Position numbers and translations under genes: made by a program
Shown: piece by piece, positions 37,236-50,100 of the stretch
Layout: every line of letters starts with the position of its first letter
Position numbering within the stretch: the first letter of the stretch is position 1
From: Apostichopus japonicus
Lineage: Eukaryota > Echinodermata > Holothuroidea > Aspidochirotida > Stichopodidae
Direction of reading: 5' to 3'
Assembly (NCBI RefSeq): GCF_037975245.1
Contig: NC_092568.1
Location: forward strand, 29,330,001 to 29,394,000
Length of the DNA: 64,000 bases
The notes under the pieces: generated by a model
What the model was told of the DNA's origin: nothing
The model's input: only the letters and a program-made list of their open reading frames with translations
Databases searched by the model: none

Positions 37236-40200
37236 ATGGACTTGACTACGTGGATGCTAGCGATGGCTGCTATCAGCTCAAAACGAAATTCTCTGGATTC
37301 GTTAAAAGGCAATGACTACAGACATCTCCAACTCAGAGCTAAAAGGAAATCAAGGGAAATATCAGCATCAGATTTAAACGACCTTTCGACGGTAAGTAAC
37401 ATCGTCGAGGAAAGACGTTTTTGGCTTTATAATGTTATTATCTTTAACCTGTCTACCACACAGTTAAATCGAGTTTGTATTGTCTTGTAAATTGTGATCA
37501 TAGTTTAAATATCATTAATTTCGTCATAGCGTCCATAAAATATTCTTTCATCGAAAATCTATGTCCTAATGAAGGAACACCGAGTGGGGGGGGGGGGGGG
37601 TGTTACCATCTTCGTCCATTTCCTGGCAAAGGCACACAGGTAGGGATTGGGTATATACTTCAATTCACTGTATAACCGTTGCGGGGGGAATTCCCAAATT
37701 TCGAATTGATTCAATAATCAAATAATCAGTAAAATGATAATGTATCTTATTGTCTGGTTAAGTTAATCATATACAACTGACTTAATTGCTTTCATTTTAA
37801 TTAATATCATTTACTTTGAAGGCCGTAGTTGGGAATTTATAGTGACTCGTTATCCCGGGTTCGGTTCATCATACAACCTGGTTACTTTGCGGTAGAGTTA
37901 AACTCAATAATATACCTCCTTCGTTACGTGGTACGGTACAGTAGCGACAAAACATCGCAGTGTACAAGGAGATATTGGTATATAAAAGAATAAGGAATAC
38001 TCGCGCCGGCGAAATTTGCTGAACTTTTCTCCTGTATTGGTCTATACCTCGTTTTGAGAAAAACGTCTGTACCTCACTTTTTAGTGCGAAACAAATTTCA
38101 GAAGACGAGGCCCCTCAGAGTGTATGTGTGGTCCTTCTTAAAGGGCCAATAGAGAGAACAGGGGGTGGAGTGAGGGGAGTGCGAAGTAGTAGGTCTATAG
38201 AGTCAGTTATACAGACAGGGGGGATTACACTTCATGTTATTGCACATTTTGTTTCTCATTATATAACTTTGCACTTATTTTGTTTCTTGATTTCAGTCTT
38301 TCAGTTCCCCCTCTCGATTCTATTATTTTATTATATAATCATTCTGATTCTGCGCACTTTCCAAAAGATACTTAATTAACAATAATTACCCGTCATTGTA
38401 TCGGTATCACCTTTTAAAATTTAACTCCAAACTGTTCACAAACTGCAAGTAATCTACATGATTTTATATATATATATATATATAACCACAAGGGTCCGTA
38501 AAGTCTAATCACAAAACGACGTAAAATAAAGGTTATCTGATTTTCGTTTTCGCTAATTGATGTACTCAAAACTCTTGATGATGGTAAGCATTGGGTGTTT
38601 AAGTTTACTGACTATAAAGTAAAAGAACAAAACGCCCACTTTGTTTATACGAAGTCAATATAAATAGGTACTGTAGTTAGGTTAGTGTGTGGGATATTTG
38701 AACTGTCAATTGACAGATTGACTTGTATAGCATTTTATAGCTATTGTGCTGCACCGTAAAGTACCCATCATCATAGACAAGCATATATCAACACATACAG
38801 ACGATACTGTATGTAAAGAAAAAGCACACGATTGTGAATTTACCTACCAGTTAAATAAAACAGTCAATGAATCTCTGTAAGTCGTTAACAATTCCGACTT
38901 TCCACTTCACTGATGAGCCGGTAACAATGGCGTAGGTTTGAGTGGTTTTCTAATCACATCAAAGATATATACAATAAGTGGAGGGTCTTAAGTGAAAAAC
39001 GAACAGAGTGTATATCACAGTATGATATACTGAGTACATGGATGGAATAAAAGCTTCTCGGCCGTTTGTGGTCAATCGGGATACCGTATAGAATTTTTTC
39101 CTCTTTTTTTTGGGGGGGGGGGGGGCTTGTGTGGGGCTGAACACAGCACACCTCAGATACGGTATACCGGTATAAGCGTACAAAACATTTCACTTCCTTT
39201 ATTTCTGCCATTAAAACACAAGGATGAACATTTGTTCATTCATACGTAGTAAAGATTCCTAAATCCTATTGGTCCATTCAGGTCAGCTGACCGTGGTTAA
39301 TCCTGTGAGTAACGCACGGTAAAATTACGGGGCATCACTTTAATAAATCTTTGGTTATATGTAACCAAAAATGTTTTGTTTTATGATTTTTCCCCCACAC
39401 AAATGGTAGTGTATGAATGAACGGGGTTAATCAACGGTCTAGCGTGCGTTACTCACATGATTAATGCACTCCGGGTGTTAATGCTATCGCTGGATGCACT
39501 CGGGCTCCGCCCTCGTGCATCGCTTGCATTATCCCCCGATCGTGCATTAATCCTGTGAGTAACGCACGCTAGACCGTTGATTAACCCCTTATTTATGCAT
39601 AATTATAGTAATGAGGAAGAGGGACCAGAAGTAACATAACTTTTCGAGTCTGGTCCCTTACAAAGTAAAACGAGAGATTCATAGTTTATATAGATAAAAG
39701 AAAACCCATAGAAAACCCATATAGGGGTTTAACAGAACTGGGAAAGGAAACAGTATAAATACAATGCTCATAATAAGGCAGAACTATATCCGAAAATTAT
39801 TTGTTGAGTAGATGTTAAAGATATCTTTAGAGATATCATAGAGAATTCAGAGGGCGACAGCATAACATGTAACTTGAGAATGATACATACAAGTCCTTGA
39901 CACAGGTGCTAGTAACCAGGGGGTAGGAGCCGGGGGGTACTGGAGGCACGTGACCCCCACACTTTTTTCCAAACTAGCAAATGTGCCCTACTGGCAAATA
40001 AAATGTGCCCCTTTGATTTAGAACTGTCTTTTGGATATCTTAAACATTTGTTAATATTAATATTTTACTTTATTTATTCACGTGCACCATAATAGTATTG
40101 ATAGCATACTAACACATCATATATATCAAGTTAAGTGATATGGCCGATGTGTTTCGGTTTATAGCATAATGAGTGGTGGTTGTGGTGGAATGAGAAAGTG

Positions 40201-41129
40201 CCCCTCTGATGTTGTGCCCCTCCCTCTTTTTGGAAGCTTCCTATACCCCCTGCTTGTAAATATTATAAGAACGAGTGTCGTACGAATGAAATATATTGTT
40301 ATAATGAAAATTTCGTTTCAAGATTTACTGCAGTATCAAACCCCTTGTAGACCATACGTGGGTATGAAATGGATCATCTTGCGGGCCACAGTGAAAGTTT
40401 GTACGCGATCGGCAGGACTGAAACCTTCAGGATAAGCTTACACCCATGAGATACAAATATTGCATTACATGGTATAACATTAAATCATCTATTTTCGCAT
40501 GCATAGGCTATCTGTTCCCTAGCTCGCTCCGCCAACCCCACCATATGGGCACCCTATAATGAACTCCTGGCCCATGGAGGTTAGCCGCCGAAACTGCTCT
40601 GGTCAGGCCTGACTCTACCCGCACCCCATCGACTGTATTATATATGGAAGGCCATACAGTCACCGGATATACATGTATGGATTTCAGATCGCGTTTGCAC
40701 CTTATCTATTTCGCGCCTTATCTATTTGGTATTCTTCTTTTCTTTCTGTAGCTTCGGAGACGACAGCAGATCAAGACCACGATTCTCCGATGTAAGAGAA
40801 GAGATGAGAAATTTCGCTGTGAGATTACGGAACTAAAGGAAAATTTAGGTATCATCAAAGACAAGATAAATGCAATGATCAAGTTTACAACGGACAAAAA
40901 ACGTCAAAGTTACCTTCGTAGACGATGGATAAACTTTAATCGACATTTTTGGAAACAAGTACCTCTTATTGAGGATTTCTTTCTACAAGCGTCTTTCATA
41001 ATATTCGCATCATTGATGGTTATTCATTTTATTCGGGCCGTCGTTTCTTTGGTCCTCCCTCAAATATTTATGGAATGCCATCCTCTCGTTTACTTATCAG
41101 CAAAAAACTATTCACTCTGTAGTAGCTGA
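37236..41129 (+). CDS. Small coiled-coil protein with one C-terminal membrane helix, family unknown
   Basis: Two exons, 37236-37391 (donor ACG|GTAAGT) and 40752-41129 (acceptor CTGTAG), join in phase 0 and encode 177 residues. The frame is closed by TGA just upstream of the ATG, so this is the first coding exon. Residues 1-52 are Ser-rich (SSKRNSLDSLKG, REISASDLNDLS). Residues 53-100 form a strongly charged probable coiled coil (ITELKENLGIIKDKINAM). A basic linker follows (KKRQSYLRRRW). Residues about 128-153 form a hydrophobic helix (FFLQASFIIFASLMVIHFI), ending with a short Cys-containing tail (MECHPL...NYSLCSS). This looks like a tail-anchored or single-pass membrane protein. Consensus splice sites, phase agreement and the complete frame support it. 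An AATAAA lies at 41598-41603. Function cannot be assigned. Confidence 0.5.
39423..39588. repeat. Fold-back element with 47-bp inverted arms
   Basis: The left arm begins GGGGTTAATCAACGGTCTAG at 39423 and the right arm ends CTAGACCGTTGATTAACCCC at 39588. The arms (about 47 bases) pair with one or two mismatches. The 70-base centre contains its own smaller hairpin words (GCACTCGGGCTCCGCCCTCG). A partial relative (GTTAATCCTGTGAGTAACGC) lies at 39296. It is in the intron of the coiled-coil gene. Confidence 0.85.
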
Positions 41130-43000
41130 CGGATGAGATTGTATAGCAGTCACGTGTGTATGCAACTGCTTTCTGATTGGAGAATTATGGGAGTTTGCTT
41201 ACGAAACCAATATTGGTGATGACGTCACCTAATTTTTGTTTTATTTATTTATTTTCTGGAACAGTGTAGGTTTTCTGTCCTGACTAACTTTTTGCATATT
41301 TTAACATAAATTTTATGGCAAAAGTCAGCATTTTAATTATTGCTTGCCAACAACATTCGTTAATCTTAAAGCGACATTTTGAGTTGTATAGGAGGTTTTT
41401 TTTTATTTTGGCAAATTTTTACCGGGCGATATTTAATTCACATGCACATGGAAACCCCTCGATCTAACTAAGATATGTATGTGGTAACAACCATTTATAT
41501 ACTCAAGTAATTTGTTGTAGTCAAAAAGCAATTTTCTCTTCAAATTCGGGGAACTCATCAAAATATGTCAACTTGCTTTAACCGAATACCAAATATAAAT
41601 AAAGACATTCTACTGTTATCTTTCTTGAATACACGGTGCTATATTATTGGACATCACTTCTAGCGAATAACCAACTTCTTTTCATGTATACCTGTAATGT
41701 CAAGTTCAAGTTTGGTACCACCAGTTTGAGACAAATTTTGTTTGAAGACAAAATGTAGTTTTTTAAGAAGATTTTTTTTAAAGTGATATATGTCATTATG
41801 TTTTATCATTGTTAGTTTATTCTGGATACCTTCACTATCCCAATATATTGGCGTAACGCAATAAAGTTTTACCTTATACTAATGTGTAATCCATAATTCA
41901 AACAATGTATAAATAAAGAAATGCAAAGTGTGTCTTAAACTTATATATAATATATAATTGCCATGGTGAATTGTTCGATCTAAAATATACGATAACCGCC
42001 TTACCAAGCATCGTGGTGTTCTTAGTTCTCGACATAAAACAGTTAAATATTCTATGAAACGTGTAAATTTCGATAGTTTACGAGAAACATTTCTTCTTAA
42101 AAGGTTAAAAGTTCGCTTTCAAGGAGAACTGAAAAATAAATATTTCAATTCAAAGATTCAAAGTTTCGAAGAAAACTATCATCTCGTAATTTTCGTCGTA
42201 AAACAGTCACAGTTAGATTCGAGCAGTTAGTCCAACTTTCTAGAAAATAGATTTATTTTAGATAACATAATGGAACATTTGAGATAGAAAGTCAAAATTT
42301 GTGATAAAAGAAATCTAAATTTCGAGAAACAGGTCGAAATTTAGATATAAAAAAGTCATAATTTGATAATCAAAATTATGAGACAACATAGTCAAAATTT
42401 TGGGAACAAATGTTTGTTGTTGAGAGTGTTAGAAAAGAAAAGGAAGATATCAAAGGATATGGCTTCTGGCTAGCAACAGTTTATTCGCTATTATACGAAT
42501 TTAGTCAATATCAAATAGTATGATACATTCATAAATTATCGATAATAATTACGACGCCGTCGACGATAATAATCAAGGTAGCGTTAGCATAATCCCTATT
42601 AATTTTCTCATTAAAATCTCAAATAATCGCGAACTCGTCAACTGTAGTGATGTATGTGAAGTTTGTCTCCTCAAATCACACATCCCACTGAGCAAAGAAG
42701 CTCGTGCCCCCCCCCCCCCCTTGCACCCCACCACCACCACCATGATTCAATGCAAATAACGCTGCCCCTGCATGTAAACATTCATTACGTATTCTTTTCG
42801 TGACATAACCAATGAGCCGTTAGTTGCTATTTGCATTTCTAGAAGTAGGAAACCGACTCAGGCTTTAGATGTTATTTACACTACATTTAATAGTTCATGA
42901 AGTTTCAATGGGATATATGTTCAGAAACTGCATAGCCCCACCAGTTCAAAGTGACTTTTGCTGTGAAAAACGCACTTTTGATCATTGCCCTTGCCGCGTC
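41130..43000. other. 3' region and AT-rich intergenic DNA
   Basis: The first 500 bases should be the 3' untranslated region of the coiled-coil gene. No further exon or RNA gene was recognised. Confidence 0.5.
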
Positions 43001-43200
43001 CATATGGTAAGCCGTTTTTAACATTTATCCCCTAATTTATACTTAAGTGAAATGTATTCTACTTAAGTGAAACTCAATTGCACTTAAGTGCAATGTATAT
43101 TACTCAAGTTAAATTCTTTTGCACTTAAGTTCAATTGAACTCGACTTAAGTAGAATATAATTAGAATTGGGAGGTAAATGTAAAAGCGGCTTGCCATACG
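43001..43200. mobile_element. 200-bp MITE with an ACTTAAGT palindrome array
   Basis: CATATGGTAAGCCGTTTTTA at the left and TAAAAGCGGCTTGCCATACG at the right are imperfect terminal inverted repeats extending about 35 bases. Between them the palindrome ACTTAAGT, or a one-base variant, occurs six times about every 20-25 bases. No coding capacity. Superfamily not clear. Confidence 0.8.
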
Positions 43201-44110
43201 TTCGGTTAGCCTCCACACTGCAGAACACACAGCGAAACATAATAACATAAAATTGAAGAATTCTCGCGTGGTCAGTTGAATTCGACCATGCACTATTTAT
43301 TCCAGACAATATATCTCGTTGCATGTTTGCAGGACAAACGAGTTATGACAGTTGCTGTACAGGAACGTGCAAAAGTTCCGAAAGTTGACAAATCACACTT
43401 ACTTTTTCAGCAGTATTTTATCAAGAATATTCAAACCCAAATACTCATTATAGTTATTAAATGAAGACAAATATTTAAGCAAAATAAGAACAATTTAGGT
43501 GTGTTTTAATTTTATTGACAAATAAAAACCATCGACTCTCTTATTAGTTGATTTCATTTGAATAATACGGTGCAGAAAGCACATCTCAGGTTAACAAGAA
43601 ATTGATTTATTATAGATAAACTCAGTATAAATCGTGAATAGAAGAAAAAAAAATTGATTGTTTTAAGTTTTTCTTTAGCGTTTTTAATTAAAATGGTTGT
43701 AGTTTCGACGACTAATGAGAATGTATAAAGAAATGATTTCTCTCATTTTAATCTTAATAAGCTTTCTTTAAGAACATATCCGAGTCTGTCCCCTTAGACA
43801 GATATAGGCATATATGAAACTATTGACTTTTTGTACAGAAAGCTATAGACCAGCGTCTGAAGTACACGACTTAAGCTCTCATTGAGAATATAATAACAGC
43901 GGCTGTATGCATTGCCGAGGAAAGGTGTGGACCGCAGGGGGTGGGGGGGGGGAGGTTCAAAGAGATCGTAACGAGCAAAGTTTCCAATTCAGAATTTTGC
44001 CTTATGTGCAATTAGTAGAGAAAGTTAGAAACGCTGGTGAAACTTATTGATCAAAATAAAATAAAACTGTTAGCAAACTGCTTATCCACTAGAGAGCCTG
44101 TGTAATAGAA
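43201..44110. other. Region with no recognised gene
   Basis: AT-rich, no supported exon. A G run lies near 43940. Confidence 0.5.
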
Positions 44111-44371
44111 TGTGTAAAAGTAAGTTGGCCTGACGTTACGATCCTAGCAGGATCTTCTTCAGAGGCTAAATGACAAGTTACAGTAACAGAGGGGACAAAA
44201 ACACTCACAGAATACAGACAGGTTAATGAGCACGGTGAACACAATGAGATGGATGAAAGGGGATTATAAGTAGAAAGCAACAGGAGTCCCCTCTGTTACT
44301 GTAACTTGTCATTTAGCCTCTGAAGAAGATCCTGCTAGGATCGTAACGTCAGGCCAACTTACTTTTACACA
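44111..44371. repeat. Fold-back element with 86-bp perfect arms
   Basis: The left arm 44111-44196 (starting TGTGTAAAAGTAAGTTGGCC) and right arm 44286-44371 are exact reverse complements as far as I can read, separated by 89 bases. The arms also contain a smaller palindrome, ATCCTAGCAGGAT. Perfect pairing implies recent origin or gene conversion between arms. Confidence 0.92.
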
Positions 44372-45199
44372 GAAACTTATTGATATCTTGTTAATGTCAT
44401 TCTTTTCACTTCTGTTCATGAATTGACACCGGCACGGGAATATTTTACTCTTAAACCGACTGACACATTAACAGTGTATACCTTATTGTTTAAAGATCAA
44501 CGTGAGTATTGACCCAACTTAATTTTTGAAGTGTGAAAAGGTAGTTTCCTGTGAGATTTGATACCCGAAAGTTTCCCCAGACATGGAGGATTGTTAAAGT
44601 AAACAATTAATTGTCTCAGTGTGCATGGTTATATACCTGCTCTTGGAACGAGAATGACATGGAGTGACCATTATCTTACTTTCTAGTATTTTTTGGGGGG
44701 GGGGGGGGGGCAATCCTGACGACCTTTAATAAGAAACCATCAGTTTCTCGAATCATCTTAGTTATTTGTACTTTCAGGGAAATTGCCAAGTTCCGTTGGG
44801 ACACAACTAATATTTTCAGTGTCACATAAATCTGGCGTTAGTGTACTGAGTTATGATGCTAGTACTGACTATTACTTTTTATCGTCAACTGAAATCGTAT
44901 TTACAGTCGTTACATCGTCGTTACGTCCTCAATATTTAAATGAACAAAAGTAAATAAAACTCCCGTGAAAGAAAGTTAAGTGAACTTGAACCCGACGACA
45001 GCCAGCTGTTGTAAGCATATATGGTCATGAACGGGTACCGGGAATAGGGAGACTCCCGTCTATTAATAGGTTACTAATGCTACATAAGATCGGGATTAAC
45101 CAGTATACCTTTTACGTATTATGGATAAAATAATCGCATGATAACACGTCGCACAAATTCAATAGTATCTATAACCTAGATGCACGAAACTACAAGCAA

Positions 45200-45355
45200 C
45201 AGGTGCAGACAACGCAAACACAGCTATGATCGACGTCAGTTTAAGTTGGTAGAGCAAACTTCGACGAGAGGGTAAATACTTTCGAACTTGGTTCGGTCGT
45301 ACTCTGGAATTTTTGCGAGTTTTGGTGTAGAAGTAGTACCTGTCGTTCGATAGAT
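45200..45355 (+). other. GALNT7: Probable untranslated first exon and promoter of GALNT7
   Basis: A donor (GATAGAT|GTAAGT) at 45356 and an acceptor (CATTTCAG) ending at 47130 would join an upstream exon to the exon that starts at 47131 and carries the GALNT7 ATG at 47176. The upstream exon limit is unknown; I place it loosely. This is inference from splice signals. Confidence 0.35.
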
Positions 45356-47175
45356 GTAAGTCTTTATTACGTTTTATCTAAGCCTACGGCTAGGCTAGAC
45401 GTAGGCTAGGCCTCATTATAATACTACATGAAATCTCAGCCTAAACTAGTTAGGCTAGTCGAGCCCTACTAAAACTACTAAAGGCTGCTGTTTTAGATAC
45501 ATAAACTTTGCTAAACCTAATAATGATTATATTGATAGTATTATGGTGGTATCATGAATCTATCACTTGATTTTTTTTGCCACATTTCCCATATGTGTAA
45601 TGAGTTGGCTTCTCTGACGTGCAGTCGACATAAAATTATCAATATAGGTCTAGCCTAGGTTGGACCCCTTCCGGACTGGGACTGCCTCTACCTCTGAACG
45701 GAGGGTTACTGGATTTGGAAATGTTAGACATTTTTATGAAATATTCTCTGCACATGCAGCTAACATTACCTTATCAATATTGATGTGCTGTGACTGCGCC
45801 TCCACCTCACAACAGCGGTTCGGTGGACTTGGAAATTTTTTATATAATATAATCTCTGTGTATGCAGCCAACAATAAATCATTACCTTAGGCTCATGTAT
45901 TAAGTATTGCATTAAAAAGCCCCATTATGCATTCAATTTTGACATCTAAAGAGACTTTTGTAATTTGTAGTACTATTTTGTAGTAAATAATCAAGCAATC
46001 ATATGATGAGGTACATATTTTGGCATATTTTATAGAGCAAATGTCTTGACATCAATGTGGAGCCTACACAATGAAAACATCTTGCTAAACTTGATGCAAA
46101 CTCAATACATCTGCCGCTCATGCGTCTGATTGCTGTTTTCATATCGACCAAGCAATAACAAAGACCTGACAGTTGCCATGTGTTTGTTTGAATTTCTCAA
46201 TTGCGAAAAAAACATTCTTCGTCATGATTGTGTGATGATTACTTCTCAATAACTACCATATAAACGTTATTGGAGTAAGGGATTGCTTTACTAATGTTTA
46301 TAATGGAATGCCTAATGGAGCTTTATAGCCTGTTTGTTTTAGTATACCAGTACAAGTTCAAAACTTCAGGCTATCTCCCAGTCTCTATACTAGTCTACAT
46401 CAGTTCAGTAGTCCACATGACATGACATAATATTTCTGAAACTAGTCTGCTTTATATAAATTGCATGATTCAGAAGTATTGTTCATGAATGCAATGGACC
46501 TCATGGAGTCAAGGTGACATCACACATACTAGTGTAGAATAGAGAACGGTGTGTGCAGTCGGGCAATAGGTATTGCATAGGACCAGTTTCAATGTAGAGG
46601 AGAGAGATCTACTTACATGCATGTTAATGTATGTAACACTATCTAGTCTGCACAAAAGGATAATTTCAAATCTGAGAACCAATGAGCCTAAGCCAGGGAT
46701 TGGGCATCTAAGACGTGGTAGAACAAATATTGTGGACAGCTAACATGTTTGGAACTTGGTCAACTTGTAAAGTAAATGCTGTTCTGTTCCATATATTGCA
46801 ATCTATATCCTAGGGCCAGTTCAAACTTATCAGATGGTACATTCCTTCACTTCCTATTTATTGTATATAATGTATGTATCCATGTATATATAAACTACTG
46901 TAATTTATTTTAATACCTATATGTAATGAACTTTTCCTTGTCATCTACCCCTCCACCCTCCCCCCCAACACACCATTTTTATAAGATAATGAAGCAATAA
47001 AACTGGAAAAAAGAGTATATTGACATATATTTGTGTATATTTATTACTTAACCCAAACTCATATTAACCCCTACTCATTCATTCTATTTGAGTCTTAATG
47101 CAACATTATTTTATTCTTTTGTCATTTCAGATAATTGATCCATCAAATTGATATTTGATGCCATATTAGGCCAGA

Positions 47176-50100
47176 ATGTCTGTGACGGTTATAAGGAGAA
47201 GGCGTCTCTGCACTATCAAAAGAATTGTCCTAGCCTTATTAACATTCTTTGCTGCTTCTCCGTTACTTGTTATATTTTTACTGAGAGAACCAGGAGAAAC
47301 TTTCAACTTAGAGAAAGGACTTCGAAATTTAGTCAGAACTGAAACGTCCCGCCATAAGAACAATAAAGAGGACATAATTGGTCTCTCGTCAAATGATAAA
47401 GAGGTGAAGAAAAATGTAGATCTACATGTAAATAAAGTAAGTAGATCTATTGGTCTTTTGGTTAATTTTTGTTTAAAGGATGGGGTGTGGGGGTTGGGGG
47501 CATGGGATTGTAATGATATAGAAAATATAGGCCTCTTACATTGTAACCTGTATGTATGTATTTTAGATCCTTCTGCAAGCAGGAACTTGCGAAGAAGCCT
47601 CATTGGCTTATCAAAGCCGCAAGCTGACAGAAGTCAGTCTCTTACATTCATATTTAACGTCCATGATTATGAATTGTCAATTGTCAACAACTCTGTAACT
47701 GGACGACATACATTAATCTTGGAGTGACTCAAACCGGAAACCTTATGATTGGAAAGCATCGGCGTAATACATAACCTCTACATAATATATACAGTATGAC
47801 ATAGTCAGCATACTGTATGCACACAAACAATTGGTTTGAAACATGTTATCAATTTAACATTCTCTAATTTCTCTAGGACTCCATCATCCTTATATCAGTA
47901 GGTTGGATTTGATTTTCAGTTAATGTCATTAGCTTTGATGTTGTCTGTGTGTATGAACAATTGTGAATGCCCCATTAATTGAATGTTTTCTTGACAATGC
48001 GACCTCATCTTCTGCTTTATATGGGGATCTCCAGTCATGCCTATAAAAAGGCTGCTGTCATACTGGTCCTTTATAGTTCTGTGAAACTTGACAAGCTGCA
48101 GTCTCTGAAATCATTGAGAATTCTGGGCAAAGTACCTGCACATTTCCTAATTCACAGGTACAGTGTGTAGTTTGACATATTCGCAATATCATACACAGTA
48201 CGATTTTAACACTCACATAGCACAGTGTAGCAATGACATGATGTTGCCCGCCATTCCTTTGGCAACTTTACACGTCTGGTCCGCATCCAATCAGATATAC
48301 TTCTTTAAGGTATTTTCGATTCACGTTTGCTAAACTAAGTTGACGCTTTGAGCTTCGGTATTAAAAAAATTGTATCCAAGTCTCCAAAATGGAATATATT
48401 GAACTAATACCTGCGATTCTTCTGTAATAGGTCTTTTTAAACATACTTCCACAACAAGCACAAAGTTTGTGATATGTAACATTGGCCAGAGTTTCATCAA
48501 ATTTCTACCAAATATGGTAGTGTACGACATACATGTTTGAAAGTCAAATTGTAACCCCTTTTTTTCAAATGCAATTTTAAACTACAAAGCCTTAACAAGA
48601 ATGTGCGCTATACAAAATCTTTGGAGATCTGTAATATCTGGGATAGAACACGCACATGAGGACCCCGAGCTGTATCTATGGCACTGTTAGGACCACTATG
48701 ACATGGCCCTCAGCAGAAAGCCTGAAGATGCCCATGAGCTACTACCACCCATTCTTTCCTCTGCATCTTTAAGTTGTTAGTTTGTGAAAGTGAGAGCTAT
48801 AACCTATTGTGGATCAAATTATAAATGTTAACATTATTCAGCTTACATCCATGTTGTCACGTCAATGACCAAAAACAACGTCCCTCCCATTGTGGAATAG
48901 TCCTCAATGTAGCTTGTTGGGTTTTCAATACTGTACTGAGCTTTCTGCGCTAATACTACTTTTAACTCATAATATTTTACTCATTTCACCTATTACCCCC
49001 ACAGTTTGTTGTACATAATGATATAGAGATGCCAGTTTTAAAGAATGGCGTGATCGGCAACTACGAACCTCTGGTTCCAAGGAAAGGTCCGTTTGGACCA
49101 GGTGAAGGAGGCAAGAAAGTGTTACGTATCCCTGCAGAGGAGGAAAAATATAAACAATCTTACAAGGAGTATGGCTTCAACATGATCAACAGCGACAAGA
49201 TATCATTAGACAGGACCGTTCCAGATTTACGAGACTCAGAGTAAGTATCAGACTGTTGGCCTGATTGTGTCAAAAATATGTTCTGGTTCCCGTGACGACC
49301 CAATGTTGTGAATTTCCTAGGCCAGCTACGACTTATGAATTTCTAAAGCCTTAGATCAACATTTACATATTTTATATTCTCCTCGGTGATTGATGGTTAA
49401 ATTGAATATATTGGCAGATTTGCTTGTACTTCCTCATTACCAGTTTCTAAAAAAATATTCATGTAAAACAATCAAAAACTCAGGTGTCACAAGATCATTC
49501 TTTCCATGGTGACTACCTGTTCACCCAGTCGTGAGGTAACGATTTTCACAAATTTGTTAAAGTCAGACAGTGTGGTTACTATGGCGATGATGTCATTGCA
49601 TGTGATACCCAATGTATATTCTCTGTGGTACATTGCTTGAAGTTGTATCTATGTACACATGAGATGCTCATGTTCATAGGCTAGAGTGCTTGATTTATCT
49701 GCTTGAGTGAATAATGTTCTTCCATTCGTCAATGTGGAAGCAGTTGATCGCACATTGACTAAAAGTTAGTAAACAACGTACATGAAAGAAATCTCTCTGT
49801 GACAGAGAAGAAATTTACTGTCTAATTTCATCAGAAAGATTTCTTTGGTTTTTTGGTTTCTCTGCTACTTGGCTACGACCAATTTTGTGTCACATGACAT
49901 TGTTTTGCAAGTACTGTATTGAGGTACTGTACACTACAGCTCTCATGTAATGTTAAATATATTTTCCTTATATATTTCCCAAGGCAAAAATTTTATTGAA
50001 TGTCAAAAGTCAATCCCCTGTCTTTCAACTCATGTGACTAAAGCATCACACTGTGAATTTAAGGAGTGTTGCTTCCTCGTTGAGAGTTGACATGTTTCTG

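Noticed and set aside
47166..47603. 145-codon minus-strand frame overlapping GALNT7 exon 1
   Set aside because: Antisense shadow of the coding exon and the intron after it; no domain or splice support.
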